Shown: positions 62,940 to 64,000 of the stretch, in pieces | Layout of the letters: every line of letters begins with the position of its first letter | How positions within the stretch are numbered: position 1 is the stretch's first letter | Assembly (NCBI RefSeq): GCF_016863095.1 | Contig: NZ_BOOF01000016.1 | Location: 1-64,000, forward strand | DNA from: Microbispora siamensis | GTDB taxonomy: Bacteria; Actinomycetota; Actinomycetes; Streptosporangiales; Streptosporangiaceae | Reading direction: 5' to 3' | DNA length: 64,000 bases | Position numbers and translations under genes: made by a program | The notes under the pieces: model-generated | Databases searched by the model: none | Seen by the model: only the letters and a program-made list of their open reading frames with translations | What the model was told of the DNA's origin: nothing

Positions 62940-64000
62940 ATGCAGCCAGTGGCAGCGAGAAAGCTGCTGGGAGGCCTGAGGAGGCGAGGGCGTCTCGCCG
63001 TGGCCGCCGTGATCGCCCTGGTCGCGACGCTGCTCGTCAGCGGCGTCGTGACGGCGGCGCACGCCGACCCGGACCCGGCGACAGCGGGTCGTGGACGCCC
63101 AAGCCCGACGCCGACCGGTTCCCCCACCCCGCCCAGCCTCAGCCCCGCCGGCGGCTCGTACATCGAGGGCACGGTCAAGGTCGCGGCGGTTCCGGCCGCG
63201 GCCGGTGACAGCGTCACCGAGCTTGCCGTCGACGGCGCCGCTCTGAACGCCACCCGTACGGTGGGCGTGTCCAGGCTCCGTTTCGACGTCGGCTCGAACT
63301 CGACGGAGGCGCGATACCACAACTACGTGCTCGTCAACGGCGTCTACCGGAGCGACATCGGCGACCTCGTGAACGAGCGGGGGACCATCGAGATCCCGAA
63401 CGAACACCTCGTCAAGGGCGAGAACACCATCGAGATCTTCGCCGGGACGATCCAGAGCTCGTGCGGCACCAACTACGACGACTTCGTCCTGTCCGACGTG
63501 GGCCTCGAACTGCTCGGTGAGGTCGCGGACGGTGAGGACAACCCCTACACCCTGTCCTTCGGCGACGGCAACTGTGGCTCGAACACCGCGCTGCTCAAGC
63601 AGGCCACGCTGAAGTTCTTCGTCAAGGGCGACCCGCAGGGGACCACGGGTCTCGCGACGGACCTGGACACCACGACGCTGGCCAACGGCGAGCACGCCAT
63701 CACCGCCAAGGCCGCGTCCGGGGCCACGGTCAAGCACAGCGTGACCGTGAACAACGCCCCGGCCGGGGCGCCCCGGCTGCTGCCCACGGACGGCACGCTG
63801 GTGGCACGCACCACGCCGATCCACGCGACCGTGCCGGCGGCCGGCGGGGGCGGCGTCTCGTCCCTCACCGTCGACGGCGCGGAACCCGCCACGAAGGCCA
63901 CCCTGGGCAACGGCGCGGCGACGTTCAGCTTCGACGTGGGCGCGGACTCGATCGACGACAAGTACGACGACTTCCTGCTTGTCAACGGCAAGCGCATCGA
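62940..64000 (+). CDS. Secreted modular protein, 3' end cut by window edge
   Basis: At least 353 aa from ATG 62940 (GGAAGGGA 9 nt upstream). A signal peptide (basic MQPVAARKLLGGLRRRGR, then a hydrophobic run to VVTAAHADPD) is followed by a Pro/Thr/Ser linker. Two copies of a beta-rich module are visible, one around residues 65-135 and one from about 280: both contain the pattern LxVDGA, later FDVG, then LVNG. In between is NEHLVKGENTIEIFAG, as in carbohydrate-binding jelly-roll domains. A catalytic domain, for instance a phosphoesterase or glycosidase, may lie beyond the edge. Confidence 0.85.
   Translation, partial: MQPVAARKLLGGLRRRGRLAVAAVIALVATLLVSGVVTAAHADPDPATAGRGRPSPTPTGSPTPPSLSPAGGSYIEGTVKVAAVPAAAGDSVTELAVDGAALNATRTVGVSRLRFDVGSNSTEARYHNYVLVNGVYRSDIGDLVNERGTIEIPNEHLVKGENTIEIFAGTIQSSCGTNYDDFVLSDVGLELLGEVADGEDNPYTLSFGDGNCGSNTALLKQATLKFFVKGDPQGTTGLATDLDTTTLANGEHAITAKAASGATVKHSVTVNNAPAGAPRLLPTDGTLVARTTPIHATVPAAGGGGVSSLTVDGAEPATKATLGNGAATFSFDVGADSIDDKYDDFLLVNGKRI

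Overview
The window is very GC-rich (roughly 70-73 percent by eye), has many GTG starts, short intergenic gaps and several probable leaderless promoters. Its gene content is that of a filamentous actinomycete: DUF3151, DUF5999, a SpoIIE-type phosphatase, an F420/FMN split-barrel enzyme, large LuxR/ATPase regulators and a poly-HAMP hybrid kinase. The set looks most like the Streptosporangiaceae, but that placement is inference. No tRNA, rRNA, CRISPR array or prophage was seen.

Layout. 1-15540 is mainly housekeeping: a partial unknown gene, a murA-type gene, purC, purD, a CorA transporter, wrbA facing an ECF41-type sigma factor, a cytochrome P450 with its ferredoxin, a glycerophosphodiester phosphodiesterase, purA, DUF3151, class II aldolase, a DedA protein and pyrE. 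15702-29567 holds signalling genes: a very large sigma-factor/zinc-finger/membrane/ectodomain fusion, a NYN-domain protein, a response regulator coupled to a soluble poly-HAMP hybrid kinase, a divergent GAF-SpoIIE phosphatase, and an S9 peptidase homologue that has lost its Ser and His.

29677-38675 is a scarred accessory region: a LuxR regulator broken by an in-place inversion of about 500 bp, an IS200/IS605 element with dead tnpA and apparently intact tnpB, the tail of an ABC permease, an RlmA-like methyltransferase, an MBL hydrolase, a vapBC-type toxin-antitoxin pair, an MFS transporter, a probable MMPL remnant and a second, internally deleted tnpB. 38835-49724 holds small metabolic and regulatory genes: NUDIX, an ATPase-LuxR regulator, an HATPase with DUF5999, an FAD monooxygenase facing a GntR-TetR fusion regulator with a clear operator, a split-barrel oxidoreductase preceded by a coupled mini-ORF, MFS, GNAT, DUF1348 and a ThiF-type E1 enzyme with a PqqD-like front domain.

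The best candidate for a little-described system is the tightly coupled five-gene operon at 49919-57260: SWIM zinc finger, a 477-aa partner, VWA protein, MoxR-type AAA+ ATPase and DUF5682. Its parts match what I recall of the uncharacterised E. coli yehLMPQ set. The logic resembles MoxR-VWA remodelling machines, here with a nucleic-acid or protein-binding SWIM protein and a possible ChaN/TraB-like DUF5682 effector. 57274-64000 holds an arginase-family protein, a Spo0M protein with a His-rich tail, an MFS remnant, an LPG-synthase-type membrane protein, a second DedA with a Cys-containing repeat tail, a YpfJ-like zinc protease and the start of a secreted modular protein.

All family names are judged by eye from motifs; no database was searched.
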